DNA of 64,000 nt from Pantoea sp. Ap-967 (GTDB lineage Bacteria; Pseudomonadota; Gammaproteobacteria; Pseudomonadales; Pseudomonadaceae). A program made the position numbers and the translations under genes. The stretch spans positions 1-64,000 of the forward strand of contig NZ_VWXK01000005.1 of the NCBI RefSeq assembly GCF_011752565.1. The letters are read 5' to 3'. Positions 16,241 through 24,837 of this stretch are shown here, piece after piece. Each line of letters begins with the position of its first letter. Position 1 is the stretch's first letter. Below the pieces are notes generated by a model that was not told where the DNA came from, ran no database searches, and saw only the letters and a list, made by a program, of their open reading frames with translations.

Positions 16241-17188
16241 TCAGGCCAAGTTCTGCTCCGCCGACCAGCTTGCATACCAATTGCGGAACAGGCCGTACTG
16301 CTGCTCGGCATAGTTGCGCTGGGCGTCGGTCAGCACGTCGGTTTCGTTGAAGTGCAGGCTGTACTCGGTGTCGCCGTTAAGCACCATCAAGTGCTTGTAG
16401 TACAGCACCAGGTCGCAGCCTTCATCGAACGACGACAGCACCGCCAGCGCCGCTTCCAGTTCACGGGCCAGGCGGCGGGCCCGGGCGTCGCCCTTGGCCG
16501 CTTGCTTGCTCAGGCTCACCAGTTGCAGCACTTCACGCGGCAGGGCGTTGCCGATGCCGGTGATGGCGCCAGTGGCCGCGCAGTTGACGAAGCCATGCAC
16601 CACCTGGGTGTCGACGCCCACCATCAGGGTCACGTCGTTGTCCTGGGAGGTGATGTGCTCGGCGGCGTAGCGCAGGTCGGCGCCACCGCCGAATTCCTTG
16701 AAGCCGATCAGGTTGGGGAATTCACGGCGCAGTTCGAAGAACAGGTCGGCGCGGGTGGCAAACCCGTAGTAAGGGCTGTTGTAGATCACCGCTGGCAGCT
16801 TCGGCGCAGCGGCCAGAATGGCCGAGAAGTGGTGCTTCTGGGCGATCAGCGAGGCGCCGCGGCTGAGCACGCGGGGGATGACCATCAGCCCGGCGGCCCC
16901 GACCTTGGCGGCGTGGGCTGCATGGGAGACGGCCTCACGGGTGTTCACCGCGCCGGTGCCGACGATGGTCGGGATACCCGCCGCCACCAGGCGCGCCACG
17001 CCTTCCTGGCGCTCGGCCTCGGTCAACAGTGGCCAGTCGCCCATCGACCCGCAGTACACCACGGCGCTCATGCCGGCTTCGATCAGTTCGCGGCCCTTGC
17101 GCACCAGCGCGTCGAAATCCGGTTTGCGTTGGGCGGTGCAGGGGGTCATCAGGGCAGACATGGTGCCGGTGAAGATGTTGTCGGTCAT
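16241..17188 (-). CDS. 1-pyrroline-4-hydroxy-2-carboxylate deaminase (DapA family)
   Basis: 315 residues of the dihydrodipicolinate synthase superfamily. Schiff-base K164 (NLIGFKEFGGG) and Y136 (VIYNSPYYG) are in place. In the Lhp/Hyp pathway this enzyme removes ammonia from pyrroline-4-hydroxy-2-carboxylate and yields 2-oxoglutarate semialdehyde. Operon context with the 4-hydroxyproline epimerase makes lysine biosynthesis very unlikely. The ATG at 17188 is chosen over a GTG nine bases upstream because GGAG is then eight bases away. Confidence 0.92.
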   Translation of the reverse strand: MTDNIFTGTMSALMTPCTAQRKPDFDALVRKGRELIEAGMSAVVYCGSMGDWPLLTEAERQEGVARLVAAGIPTIVGTGAVNTREAVSHAAHAAKVGAAGLMVIPRVLSRGASLIAQKHHFSAILAAAPKLPAVIYNSPYYGFATRADLFFELRREFPNLIGFKEFGGGADLRYAAEHITSQDNDVTLMVGVDTQVVHGFVNCAATGAITGIGNALPREVLQLVSLSKQAAKGDARARRLARELEAALAVLSSFDEGCDLVLYYKHLMVLNGDTEYSLHFNETDVLTDAQRNYAEQQYGLFRNWYASWSAEQNLA

Positions 17189-17232
17189 TGTTGTCACTCC
17201 TGGCGGTATTCAGTGGGGGAGGGAAGCTGGGG

Positions 17233-18159
17233 TCAGATGCCCCAGGCGAACGGATCTTGCTCGTCGATCAGCAGGGTGCTGTCGGCGGTCATGTGGGCGC
17301 GGCCGGTGATGAACGGGCGAATACGCTCGCCGTCGCGCTCGTAGCGGCCGTGGAACTGGCTGCCGGTGATGCTGGCCTGCACCCAGGTCTGGCCGGCTTC
17401 GAGCTTGCCGTCGGCGGCCAGGCACGCCAGCTTGGCGCTGGTGCCGGTGCCACAGGGCGAGCGGTCGTAGGCCTTGCCGGGGCACATCACGAAGTTGCGG
17501 CTGTCGGCGTCGGGGTCGTCGGCGAACAGCTCGACGTGGTCGATTGGCGCGCCGTGTTCGCCGGTGATGCCCTGGGCTTCAAGGGCCTTGAGCAGGGCCC
17601 AGGTGTAGTCGGTAAGGGCTTCGCGGTTGTCCAGCTCGATGCGTTGGCCATGTTCGGCCACCAGGAAGAACCAATTGCCGCCCCAGGCGATGTCGCCGTA
17701 CACCCGGCCATGGCCAGGCACCTCGACCGCCACCTGCTGGCGGTAGCGGTAGGACGGCACGTTGCCGACGGTGATGGCGCCGTCTGGGTGCAGGGTGGCG
17801 CTCACCGGGCCGACCGGGGTGTCGATCTTGTGCTCGCCGGGCGCGATCAGGCCCAGGTGCTGCAGCGAGGCGACCAGGCCGATGGTGCCGTGGCCGCACA
17901 TGTTCAGGTAGCCGGCATTGTTGAAGAAGATCACCCCGCAAGTGGCGTCGGCCGACACCGGCGGGCAGTACAACGCGCCCACCAGCACATCGTTGCCGCG
18001 TGGCTCCAGCAGGCAGGCGCGGCGCCAGTGGTCGTGCAGCTCGCGCAGTTCGTCGCGCTGCTCGGCCATGCTGCGGCCCTGCAGTGGCGGGAAACCTTTC
18101 ATTACCAGGCGGGTCGGTTCGCCGCCGGTATGCGAGTCGATGACATGAATCTGTTTCAT
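17233..18159 (-). CDS. lhpA: 4-hydroxyproline 2-epimerase
   Basis: 308 residues of the proline racemase superfamily; converts trans-4-hydroxy-L-proline to cis-4-hydroxy-D-proline, the entry step of the pathway. The two catalytic cysteines are C88 (NMCGHGTIG) and C236 ([11 protein letters not shown]), and HTGGEPTR lies at the N-terminus; both Cys make it an epimerase rather than the Ser/Cys dehydratase. Length and start ([13 protein letters not shown]) match, from memory, the characterised P. putida enzyme. It lies between the permease and deaminase genes with short gaps (22 and 44 bases). Confidence 0.95.
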   Translation of the reverse strand: MKQIHVIDSHTGGEPTRLVMKGFPPLQGRSMAEQRDELRELHDHWRRACLLEPRGNDVLVGALYCPPVSADATCGVIFFNNAGYLNMCGHGTIGLVASLQHLGLIAPGEHKIDTPVGPVSATLHPDGAITVGNVPSYRYRQQVAVEVPGHGRVYGDIAWGGNWFFLVAEHGQRIELDNREALTDYTWALLKALEAQGITGEHGAPIDHVELFADDPDADSRNFVMCPGKAYDRSPCGTGTSAKLACLAADGKLEAGQTWVQASITGSQFHGRYERDGERIRPFITGRAHMTADSTLLIDEQDPFAWGI

Positions 18160-18181
18160 GGGCGTGTCCATTGCGTAGAGG

Positions 18182-19795
18182 TCAGGAGGCGACGGCGGCC
18201 GGGCGGCGGGCGTAGGGTTCGGTGGACGTTTCGCTTTCGTCCTCGCCTTCCAGGCGCACCAGGTGGGCCGGCACGCCGGTGGCGGCGCCCCAGTAGTAGA
18301 TGCCCAGGGCGCAGGCGGCCACGGCCAGGGTGTCGAGCGGATGGCCGATCACCCCCAGGCCGCCGAAGCTGCCCAGCCACGACAGCAAAATGGTCACCGC
18401 GTAGAAGCCGATCAGCCAGGCCGAGGAGCGCACTTGCTGGCCCAGCGACAGGTGCTGGGTGGGCACGAAGCGGCCGCACAGCAGGTACAGCACGAACATC
18501 ACGATCTGCAGGGCCAGCAGCCACGACACGGTGTTCCAGCCCGACCAGTAGACGATCAGCGCGGCGATGATGAACGACAGCGGGCCGAGCACGCCCATGC
18601 CCTTGACCCGGAACGGGCGCGGCATGTCGGGGGCGTTGCGGCGCAGGGCGGCGACGGTGACCGGGGCCACGGCGTAGCTCAGCACCAGGGCGGCAGATAC
18701 CACGTTGATCAGCGCTTCCCAGGAGGGGAAAGGCAAGGTCCAGAACACCGACAGGGCGAAGGTCAGCCACAGTGCCGGGCGAGGGATGCCGGACTCGGCG
18801 TCGATGCGGGTGAAGTATTTGAAGAAGGTGCCGGTTTGCGCCCAGCCGTACACCACCCGCGGCGTGGCGTTCATGTAGATGTTGCCGCAGCCGCTGGGCG
18901 AGATCACCGCATCGGCCACCACCAGGTAGGCCAGCCAGCCCACGCCCAGGGCCAGGGCGATGTCACGGTAGGGCAGGGCCAGTTCCTTGGTGACTGCAGC
19001 CCAGCCGTTGCTGAGCATCTCGGTTGGCACGCTGCCCAGGAAGGCCAGTTGCAGCAGGGCGTAGATGGCGGTGGACAGGAGCACCGAGAGAATCAGCGCG
19101 ATGGGGATGGTGCGTTGGGGGTTCTTTACCTCGCTGGCTACCGAGATGATCGGCGTCAGGCCCAGGTAGGCGAAGATGATGCCACCGGCCGAGACAGCCA
19201 TTTCAACGCCAGACAGGCCGAACGGGGCAAAGCCCTGGACGGCGAAGTTTTCTGGCTTGAAGAAGCTGAACAGCACGCCGATCACCAGCAGCGGCACGAT
19301 GAACTTGAACACGCTGACCAGGTTGTTGGCCTTGGCGAAGGTCTTCACGCTGCGGTAGTTGAGGAAGAAGAACAGCCCCAGCAAGGCGAACTGCACCAGC
19401 CAGCCGAGCACGGTAGGGTCGCTGGAGCCGGCCTTGGTCAACCCAGGGAACCAGGCCGCGGCGTACTGGCGCGAGGCGACCACTTCGATGGCGATCAGGC
19501 TTGAGAAGGCGATCAGGGTGATGAAGCCCATCAGGTAGCCCAGCAGTGGGCCGTGGGAGTACACCGGGTAGCGCACCACGCCACCGGCGCGCGGCAGGGC
19601 GGCGCCGAGTTCGCAGTAGACGATGCCCAGCAGCAGCACGGCGAAGCCGCCGAGGAACCAGGAGAGTATGCCGGCCGGCCCGGCGATGGCCGAGACGTGG
19701 CTGGCGGCGAACAGCCAGCCGGAGCCGAAGATGGCACCGAGGCCGATGAAGGTGAGGTCGAGCAATGACAGCTGTTTCTTGAATTTGCCTGACAT
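18182..19795 (-). CDS. APC-family amino acid permease, probable hydroxyproline transporter
   Basis: 537-residue inner-membrane protein with about 12-14 hydrophobic segments and the APC signature [21 protein letters not shown] at the N-terminus. It is the first gene of the hydroxyproline catabolic operon, 22 bases before the epimerase, so uptake of trans-4-hydroxy-L-proline is the likely role (inference). The ATG at 19795 follows AAAGGCG and gives the family start [14 protein letters not shown]. Confidence 0.85.
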   Translation of the reverse strand: MSGKFKKQLSLLDLTFIGLGAIFGSGWLFAASHVSAIAGPAGILSWFLGGFAVLLLGIVYCELGAALPRAGGVVRYPVYSHGPLLGYLMGFITLIAFSSLIAIEVVASRQYAAAWFPGLTKAGSSDPTVLGWLVQFALLGLFFFLNYRSVKTFAKANNLVSVFKFIVPLLVIGVLFSFFKPENFAVQGFAPFGLSGVEMAVSAGGIIFAYLGLTPIISVASEVKNPQRTIPIALILSVLLSTAIYALLQLAFLGSVPTEMLSNGWAAVTKELALPYRDIALALGVGWLAYLVVADAVISPSGCGNIYMNATPRVVYGWAQTGTFFKYFTRIDAESGIPRPALWLTFALSVFWTLPFPSWEALINVVSAALVLSYAVAPVTVAALRRNAPDMPRPFRVKGMGVLGPLSFIIAALIVYWSGWNTVSWLLALQIVMFVLYLLCGRFVPTQHLSLGQQVRSSAWLIGFYAVTILLSWLGSFGGLGVIGHPLDTLAVAACALGIYYWGAATGVPAHLVRLEGEDESETSTEPYARRPAAVAS

Positions 19796-19933
19796 GGGTG
19801 CGCCTTTTTGTAAGTTTTGGGTAGGCAGGTCTGATGTCACGTGGTGCGGCGTATTGCGGCCGCGCTCTTGTAAAGGTTGGGCGGCTTGCGTGGGGCATAG
19901 AGTGGACCTGAACAGGGCAGGGGTTCTTGATGG

Positions 19934-19976
19934 ATTTCTGCAGGTGGGATGACGAAATCGGCACAGTTGCAGAAAT
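19934..19976. promoter_or_regulatory. Candidate AraC-type operator: 9-base inverted repeat
   Basis: ATTTCTGCA (19934-19942) and TGCAGAAAT (19968-19976) are perfectly complementary with a 25-base spacer, centre to centre 34 bases. The position about 140 bases before the permease gene and 200 before the regulator suits a regulator binding as a dimer. Confidence 0.5.
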
Positions 19977-20055
19977 GAGTGGCGGCTGTGGAGGCAGGAT
20001 GGGTAGGCTGCAGGGCCTGCCGTACAAGGGCTCTAGAGGTCTGTGGGCATTGCTG

Positions 20056-20149
20056 GCCCTTTCGCGGGCAAGCCCGCTCCCACAGGTACGGCGCAAGATC
20101 CGAAATCTGTGGAGCCCCTGTGGGAGCGGGCTTGCCCGCGAAAGGGCCC
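20056..20149. repeat. REPIN upstream of the AraC-type gene
   Basis: Inverted REP units of a variant with CGGGCAAGCCCGCTCCCAC (CCCAC instead of CCTAC), flanked by GGCCCTTTC / GAAAGGGCC. The right end lies 25 bases from the regulator ATG. Confidence 0.88.
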
Positions 20150-20173
20150 GCTCAGCCGGTAGAGAATTTCAAA

Positions 20174-20956
20174 ATGACCGACACCCCCCTGGCAACCCTG
20201 TACCAATCCCTCGACCAGCACCGCCCCGCCACCCTGGAGGCCCTGCTGGCCGGTGTTTGCCTGCTGCTGCCGATCCTCGACGCGATCCCCAACGCTGCGA
20301 TCTTCATCAAGGACCCGGCCGCCCGCTACGTGCTGGCCAACACCACCCTGGTCCAGCGTTGTGGCCTCAAGCGCCTGCAGCCGCTGCTGGGCAAGACCAG
20401 CGCCGAGGTGTTTCCGGCGCAACTGGGCCCCGGCTATACCGAGCAGGACCGCCGCGTGCTCAAGGATGGCCTGGTACTGGAGGACCAGCTGGAATTGCAC
20501 CTGTACGGCAGCCGCGAACCGGGCTGGTGCCTGACCCACAAGCGCCCGCTGCGCAACCTGGCGGGCGAGATCATCGGCCTGGTGGGCATTTCGGTAGACC
20601 TGCAGTCAGCGGCCGACACCCACCCGGCCTACCAGCGCCTGGCCGCCGTGGATGAACACATCCGCTGCCATTTCCACCAGCCGATCAGCATGATCGAGCT
20701 GACCCGCATCGCCGGCATTTCCGTGGCGCAGCTTGAGCGCTACTGCAAGCGGGTGTTCCACCTCACGCCCCGGCAGATGATCCACAAGGCGCGCCTGGAA
20801 CACGCCCACCGCTTGCTGCTTTCGGACATGCCGATCACCGAAGTGGCCTTGCGCTGCGGCTACACCGACCACAGCGCCTTCAGCCGCCAGTTCAAGCAAC
20901 TGACCGGCTTTACCCCGCGCCAGTACCGCCAGGCAACCGCCCGTCAGCCCGGCTGA
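20174..20956 (+). CDS. PAS-AraC family regulator, probable activator of hydroxyproline genes
   Basis: 260 residues. A PAS-like sensor (about 40-150: DAIPNAAIFIKDPAARYVLAN ... LVGISVDL) precedes a C-terminal AraC HTH pair (about 165-255: MIELTRIAGISVAQLERYCK and ITEVALRCGYTDHSAFSRQFK). It is divergent from the hydroxyproline operon and most likely controls it; PAS-AraC regulators accompany such operons in other Pseudomonas. The ATG at 20174 is chosen because upstream codons lie in REP sequence. Its 3' end overlaps the convergent LysR gene by 13 bases. Confidence 0.87.
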   Translation: MTDTPLATLYQSLDQHRPATLEALLAGVCLLLPILDAIPNAAIFIKDPAARYVLANTTLVQRCGLKRLQPLLGKTSAEVFPAQLGPGYTEQDRRVLKDGLVLEDQLELHLYGSREPGWCLTHKRPLRNLAGEIIGLVGISVDLQSAADTHPAYQRLAAVDEHIRCHFHQPISMIELTRIAGISVAQLERYCKRVFHLTPRQMIHKARLEHAHRLLLSDMPITEVALRCGYTDHSAFSRQFKQLTGFTPRQYRQATARQPG

Positions 20957-21831
20957 AACAGGGCCTTGGCCTCGGCGAAACACTGCTCGGCAATCGCCGA
21001 ACGTGGCTCGCTGCGGCGCAGCAACAGGCCGACCGGGCTGTGGATGCTGGCGTCGACGATGGGGATGATGCGCATGTGCTCGCTGAGGTCTTCCAGGCCG
21101 CAACCCAGCGGCATGATCGCGCAGCACACGCCGGTGTTGATGGCCTGCACCAGCTGGAACGTCGAGTCGCTTTCCAGCACGGCGTTGGGCTCCAGGCTGC
21201 GGCTGCGAAAGCTCAGGTCCAGCGACTGGCGGTAATGCATGCCTTTGCTCAGCAGGCCCAGCGGGATATCGCCAAGCTCGTCCCAGCGCAGGCGCTCGGC
21301 GTCGAACTGGAAGTGCTGGGTGTCGTACAGCAGGCCCATGGTGGTGGTGCCCAGTTCGATCACTTCGAAGAAGTTGGCGTTGACCTGGTCCAGGTAACAA
21401 ATGCCCAGGTCGAGCTGGTTGCGGCTCAGGCCGTCCATGATCTGCTCGGTGCTGTGGGCGCTGAGCTGGAACTGCAGCTCGGGGTATTTCTCGCGCAGCG
21501 GCAGCAGCAGGTGCATGGGGTTGAAGCTGGCCAGCGGCACGCTGCCCAGGCGCAGGCTGCCAACCACCTGGCCACGGCAGCTGGCGGCCTCGGCCTGCAG
21601 CCCGTCGTGGGCGGCGAGCAGGGTGCGGGCCCAGGCCAGGATGCGCTCGCCGGCCTCGGTGAAGCCTTCGAAGCGCTGGCCACGCTTGACCAGCACCAGG
21701 TCCAGTTCATCCTCCAGGTTGCGCAGGCGCATGGACAGGGTCGGCTGGGTGATGTGGCACAGCGCGGCCGCCTGGCCGAAGTGGCGGGTCTGGTCGAGGG
21801 CGATGAGGAACTTGAGCTGCTTGATGTCCAT
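20944..21831 (-). CDS. LysR-family regulator beside moaB
   Basis: 295 residues. N-terminal HTH (LIALDQTRHFGQAAALCHIT, QPTLSMRLRNLEDELDLVLVKR) and a type-2 periplasmic-binding effector domain. Two cysteines lie close together (CCAIMPLGCG, about 240-247), which might be redox-active. It is divergent from moaB. The shared promoter element found at moaB, moaA and the FdhF/YdeP gene lies 46 bases from its own start, so I infer that it is the regulator of all three and of itself. Confidence 0.87.
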   Translation of the reverse strand: MDIKQLKFLIALDQTRHFGQAAALCHITQPTLSMRLRNLEDELDLVLVKRGQRFEGFTEAGERILAWARTLLAAHDGLQAEAASCRGQVVGSLRLGSVPLASFNPMHLLLPLREKYPELQFQLSAHSTEQIMDGLSRNQLDLGICYLDQVNANFFEVIELGTTTMGLLYDTQHFQFDAERLRWDELGDIPLGLLSKGMHYRQSLDLSFRSRSLEPNAVLESDSTFQLVQAINTGVCCAIMPLGCGLEDLSEHMRIIPIVDASIHSPVGLLLRRSEPRSAIAEQCFAEAKALFQPG

Positions 21832-21876
21832 GGAGGTGCCTGGGTGCGGGTTGAGCAGACCTTAACCCACGTTTGC

Positions 21877-21942
21877 GATAGACGCCATTGATCGGCCGGT
21901 TCGCCTTTTCGATTGGACGCTTGCCGGGCTTGGCCCTAGCGT
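21877..21942 (+). promoter_or_regulatory. Shared LysR-type promoter element, moaB copy
   Basis: GATAG-N8-GATC (21877-21893), 19 bases, -35 TTGGAC (21913-21918), 18 bases, -10 TAGCGT (21937-21942). The same spacing occurs in front of moaA and the FdhF/YdeP gene. Probable binding site of the divergent LysR protein. Confidence 0.65.
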
Positions 21943-21971
21943 TGCGGCCAGGCCATTGAAGGAGCTTTACC

Positions 21972-22511
21972 GTGCGCGTTCAACCCGATGCAGTTTTCGT
22001 ACCGCTCAATATTGCCGTGCTGACTGTCAGCGATACCCGCACATTTGACAACGACACCTCTGGCGAGCTGCTGGCCAGCCGTTCGGTGGAAGTGGGCCAT
22101 CGCCTGGTGGCGCGGGCGCTGCTCAAGGATGACCTGTACAAGATTCGCGCCCAGGTTGCCACCTGGATCGCCGATGAGCAGGTGCAGGTGGTGCTGATTA
22201 CCGGCGGCACCGGCTTTACCGGGCGGGACAGCACGCCAGAGGCGGTGCAGTGCCTGCTGGAGCGGCAGGTGGACGGTTTTGGCGAGCTGTTCCGCGCCTT
22301 GTCGATTCTTGATATCGGCAGTTCCACGGTGCAGAGCAGGGCGCTGGCCGGGATTTCCAATGGCACCCTGGTGTGCTGCCTGCCGGGCTCGACGGGCGCG
22401 TGTCGCACGGCCTGGGAGGGGATTTTGGTGGAGCAGCTGGATGCGCGGCACCGGCCCTGTAATTTTGTGAAGCACCTGAAACCGATCGAGGCTTGCCAGA
22501 GCCGGGGTTAG
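21972..22511 (+). CDS. moaB: Molybdenum cofactor biosynthesis protein B
   Basis: 179 residues of the MoaB/Mog family with GGTGFTGRDSTPEAV and the C-terminal PGSTGACRTAWEGI, which bind molybdopterin. MoaB is thought to adenylylate molybdopterin or to assist in cofactor maturation. GTG start with SD AGGAG seven to eight bases upstream. It is transcribed divergently from a LysR gene and its promoter matches those of moaA and the molybdoenzyme gene nearby. This looks like a dedicated second set of cofactor genes rather than the housekeeping one, an inference from linkage. Confidence 0.92.
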   Translation: MRVQPDAVFVPLNIAVLTVSDTRTFDNDTSGELLASRSVEVGHRLVARALLKDDLYKIRAQVATWIADEQVQVVLITGGTGFTGRDSTPEAVQCLLERQVDGFGELFRALSILDIGSSTVQSRALAGISNGTLVCCLPGSTGACRTAWEGILVEQLDARHRPCNFVKHLKPIEACQSRG

Positions 22512-22517
22512 CCTGTA

Positions 22518-22615
22518 CGGGCCCTTTCGCGGGGCAAGCCCGCTCCTACAGGGGGCACCCGCCCGTTCGGGGGAACGCGACCGTTGTAGGAGCGGGCTTG
22601 CCCCGCGAAAGGGCC
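22518..22615. repeat. REPIN between convergent moaB and bestrophin genes
   Basis: Inverted type-A REP units (GCGGGGCAAGCCCGCTCC), flanked by GGGCCC / GGGCC, exactly filling the gap of about 105 bases between the two convergent stops. Confidence 0.92.
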
Positions 22616-22616
22616 A

Positions 22617-23516
22617 TCAGCTCAATACATAGTCCACCGGCAACAACACCGGCGGCAACGGCTCAACCCCCAGGGCCCCCAGCACATCGCGCTCCACGGT
22701 GCGCACCATGGCATCCATCGGCAGGTCGTTCTCATCCCGCCCGAACGGGTCTTCCAGCTCGTTGCCAATCGCATCCAGCCCAAAGAAGGTGTACCCCACG
22801 ATGGTGGTAAAAAGCGGCGCCAGCCAGCCCAGCGGTTCGGCCAGGGCAAACGGCAGCAACAGGCAGAAGATATAGATGGTGCGGTGCAGCAGCAGGGTAT
22901 AGGGGAACGGCAGCGGCGAGCCCTTGATGCGCTCGCAGGTGGCCTGCACCTCGGTCAGCCCCGCCAGGCGTTGCTCCAGCAAGGTATAGCGCCATTCGCT
23001 GATCTGCCCCTGGGCGGCCAGTTGCGAGCACTGGCTGCCGATATCACGCAGGATGCCATCGCACACATTGTGCACCGCCACCGGCTTGCCTTCGCCCAGC
23101 CAAGGGCGCACGGCGCGGACCTCGCACTCATTGCGCAGCCTGGCATTGAGCCCATGGGCAAAGCCGCACAGGCTGCGCAGCAGCTCGGCACGCAGTTTCT
23201 CGTCGGCAATCACCAGGCTTTCCCGCACGAACGAACGGGTTTCGATAATCAGCTTGCCCCAGGCCTTGCGCCCCTCCCACCAGCGGTCGTAGCAGGCGTT
23301 GTTGCGAAAGCTCATGAAAATCGACAGCGACAGGCCCAGCAGGGTGAAGGGCGTGGCGCTTACCGGGTAGAAGAACGCCGGGAAATGCCGTTCGACCAGC
23401 ACGATCAGCGCGGCCAGCAGGGTGACCATCAGGCAGCGCAGGGCAATGCGCTTGACGATCGAACCCTTGAGGGTGAACAGCACGCGCAGCACATCGGGGT
23501 GGGGGTGGACAATCAT
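22617..23516 (-). CDS. Bestrophin-family (UPF0187/YneE) membrane protein
   Basis: 299 residues. Family blocks SLSIFMSFRNNACYDRWWEGRKAWG, the following IIETRSFVR, and the C-terminal FGLDAIGNELEDPFGRDENDLP are present, with hydrophobic segments near 25-75 and 205-250. Bacterial bestrophins form pentameric ion channels. The start lies 20 bases after the moaA stop, so the two are cotranscribed. The link with a cofactor gene and a YdeP-like molybdoenzyme (acid resistance in E. coli) suggests ion or pH balance, which is inference only. Confidence 0.9.
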   Translation of the reverse strand: MIVHPHPDVLRVLFTLKGSIVKRIALRCLMVTLLAALIVLVERHFPAFFYPVSATPFTLLGLSLSIFMSFRNNACYDRWWEGRKAWGKLIIETRSFVRESLVIADEKLRAELLRSLCGFAHGLNARLRNECEVRAVRPWLGEGKPVAVHNVCDGILRDIGSQCSQLAAQGQISEWRYTLLEQRLAGLTEVQATCERIKGSPLPFPYTLLLHRTIYIFCLLLPFALAEPLGWLAPLFTTIVGYTFFGLDAIGNELEDPFGRDENDLPMDAMVRTVERDVLGALGVEPLPPVLLPVDYVLS

Positions 23517-23536
23517 GGAAATCCAGAGACGGCCGA

Positions 23537-24541
23537 TCAGCCGCCGGTCATGTTCATGAAACGCAGGATCTGCACCTCGCCGCCCACTTCGAAGTGGTGG
23601 CGGTAGGGTTTCAGGGGCAGGGCATCGCGGATGGCTTTTTCCAGGCGCTCGGCATTGCCTGGGTGGGCGCGCAGCACCTGCTTGAGGTCCACCGAGTGCT
23701 CGTTGCCCAGGCACAGCAGCAGGCGCCCTTCGACGGTGAGGCGCACGCGGTTGCAGGTGGCGCAGAAGTTGTGGCTGTGGGGTGAGATGAAGCCAACCCG
23801 GGTGTGTGCAGCTTCGGCCAGGCGCCAGTAGCGCGCCGGGCCCCGGGACGATTCGGCCGATTCGACCAGGGTGAAGTGCTCGGCCAGGCGTTCGCGCACC
23901 TCGTCACTGGAACAGAACGACTCGCCACGCTGGTGCTCGCTGATTACCCCCAGTGGCATTTCCTCGATGAAGGTGATGTCCAGCTCGCGGTCGATGGCAA
24001 AGCGCACCAGGTCGACCAGTTCATGGTCGTTGCGGCCCTTGAGCACCACGCAGTTGAGCTTGGTGCGGGTGAACCCCGCCTGGCGTGCGGCGTCGATGCC
24101 GGCGATCACCTGGTGCAGGTCACCGGTACGGGTCAATTGCTTGAATAGCTGGGCGTCGAGGCTGTCGAGGCTGATGTTGAGGCGCGTGACCCCGGCGTCG
24201 AACAGCGGCTGGGCCAGGCGGCCGAGTTGCGAGCCGTTGCTGGTCATGCACAGTTCGCGCAGGCCAGGCAGGGCGGCGATGCGCCCGCAGAGGTCGACGA
24301 TGCCCTGGCGTACCAGCGGCTCGCCGCCGGTGAGGCGGATCTTGCGGGTGCCCAGGGCGACGAAGCGCTCGGCCACCTGGAACAGTTCTTCAAGGCTGAG
24401 GATTTGCTGGCGCGGCAGGAATTGCATGTCTTCGGCCATGCAATAGACGCAACGGAAGTCGCAGCGGTCGGTGACCGACATCCGCAGGTAGTCGATTTTC
24501 CGGTTGAAGCCGTCGATCAGGGCCCGGCTGTTCTGGTTCAC
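23537..24541 (-). CDS. moaA: GTP 3',8-cyclase (molybdenum cofactor biosynthesis)
   Basis: Radical-SAM enzyme of 334 residues that starts molybdopterin synthesis by converting GTP to 3',8-cyclo-7,8-dihydro-GTP. The SAM-cluster cysteines are C27, C31 and C34 ([11 protein letters not shown]); the second cluster is supplied by [10 protein letters not shown] and a third Cys about 13 residues later; GGEPLVRQG binds SAM, and the protein ends in the functional Gly-Gly tail. GTG start. It is followed by a bestrophin gene in the same operon and preceded by a copy of the shared promoter element. Confidence 0.95.
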   Translation of the reverse strand: MNQNSRALIDGFNRKIDYLRMSVTDRCDFRCVYCMAEDMQFLPRQQILSLEELFQVAERFVALGTRKIRLTGGEPLVRQGIVDLCGRIAALPGLRELCMTSNGSQLGRLAQPLFDAGVTRLNISLDSLDAQLFKQLTRTGDLHQVIAGIDAARQAGFTRTKLNCVVLKGRNDHELVDLVRFAIDRELDITFIEEMPLGVISEHQRGESFCSSDEVRERLAEHFTLVESAESSRGPARYWRLAEAAHTRVGFISPHSHNFCATCNRVRLTVEGRLLLCLGNEHSVDLKQVLRAHPGNAERLEKAIRDALPLKPYRHHFEVGGEVQILRFMNMTGG

Positions 24542-24569
24542 GTTGGCGCTCTAAGGGGGGCACAACTCC

Positions 24570-24635
24570 AAGCTATAACTTGGCTGCAGGGGCGTCAAAT
24601 TGCTTTGCCCGACCGGTTGATCGATAGGCTCTATC
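24570..24635 (-). promoter_or_regulatory. Shared LysR-type promoter element, moaA copy
   Basis: Read on the minus strand: GATAG-N8-GATC (24635-24619), 19 bases, -35 TTTGAC (24599-24594), 18 bases, -10 TAGCTT (24575-24570). The element ends about 29 bases before the moaA start and has the same spacing as the moaB and FdhF/YdeP copies. Confidence 0.62.
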
Positions 24636-24657
24636 GTAGGTTAGGGCTGGCGCCGTT

Positions 24658-24720
24658 TGGCGGCGCATCGCGAGCTGCGCTCGCTCCTACAGGGAATTGC
24701 GAGCCCTGTAGCTCGCGAAT
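24658..24720. repeat. REP pair, type B, partly degenerate
   Basis: CATCGCGAGCTGCGCTCGCT is followed by a shortened reverse unit (CCCTGTAGCTCGCGAA) lacking the GAGCG part. It lies between the two divergent promoter elements of moaA and the FdhF/YdeP gene. Confidence 0.75.
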
Positions 24721-24738
24721 TTCCTGGCGAATTCCGAT

Positions 24739-24804
24739 GATCGAAACGGCCTATCAAGGGGTAAGGCATTTCGATTGGACGGTCCTACCCTGGCTCCATA
24801 CGCT
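24739..24804 (+). promoter_or_regulatory. Shared LysR-type promoter element, FdhF/YdeP copy
   Basis: The recognition half is in the opposite orientation: GATC-N8-CTATC (24739-24755), then 19 bases, -35 TTGGAC (24775-24780), 18 bases, -10 TACGCT (24799-24804). The string TTCGATTGGACG around the -35 is identical at the moaB promoter. Confidence 0.65.
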
Positions 24805-24837
24805 GGAAAAAAGCACCCAAGCGTGAGGAATCGCCCC

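Larger units (their letters stand above)
19796..20173. other. Divergent control region of the hydroxyproline operon
   Basis: This 378-base gap separates the permease from its probable regulator. It contains a perfect 9-base inverted repeat (see the next entry), a REPIN close to the regulator, and no convincing ORF. I see no clear sigma-70 pair. Confidence 0.6.

Noticed and set aside
16241..17188. Dihydrodipicolinate synthase for lysine biosynthesis
   Set aside because: The gene lies in a hydroxyproline operon beside the 2-epimerase and semialdehyde dehydrogenase, and its active-site sequence differs from DapA.
17233..18159. Proline racemase
   Set aside because: Same superfamily and both Cys, but operon context and close similarity to characterised 4-hydroxyproline epimerase argue against it.
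20944..20956. Overlap of AraC-type and LysR stops as a regulatory feature
   Set aside because: A 13-base convergent overlap of stop ends is common and needs no special explanation.
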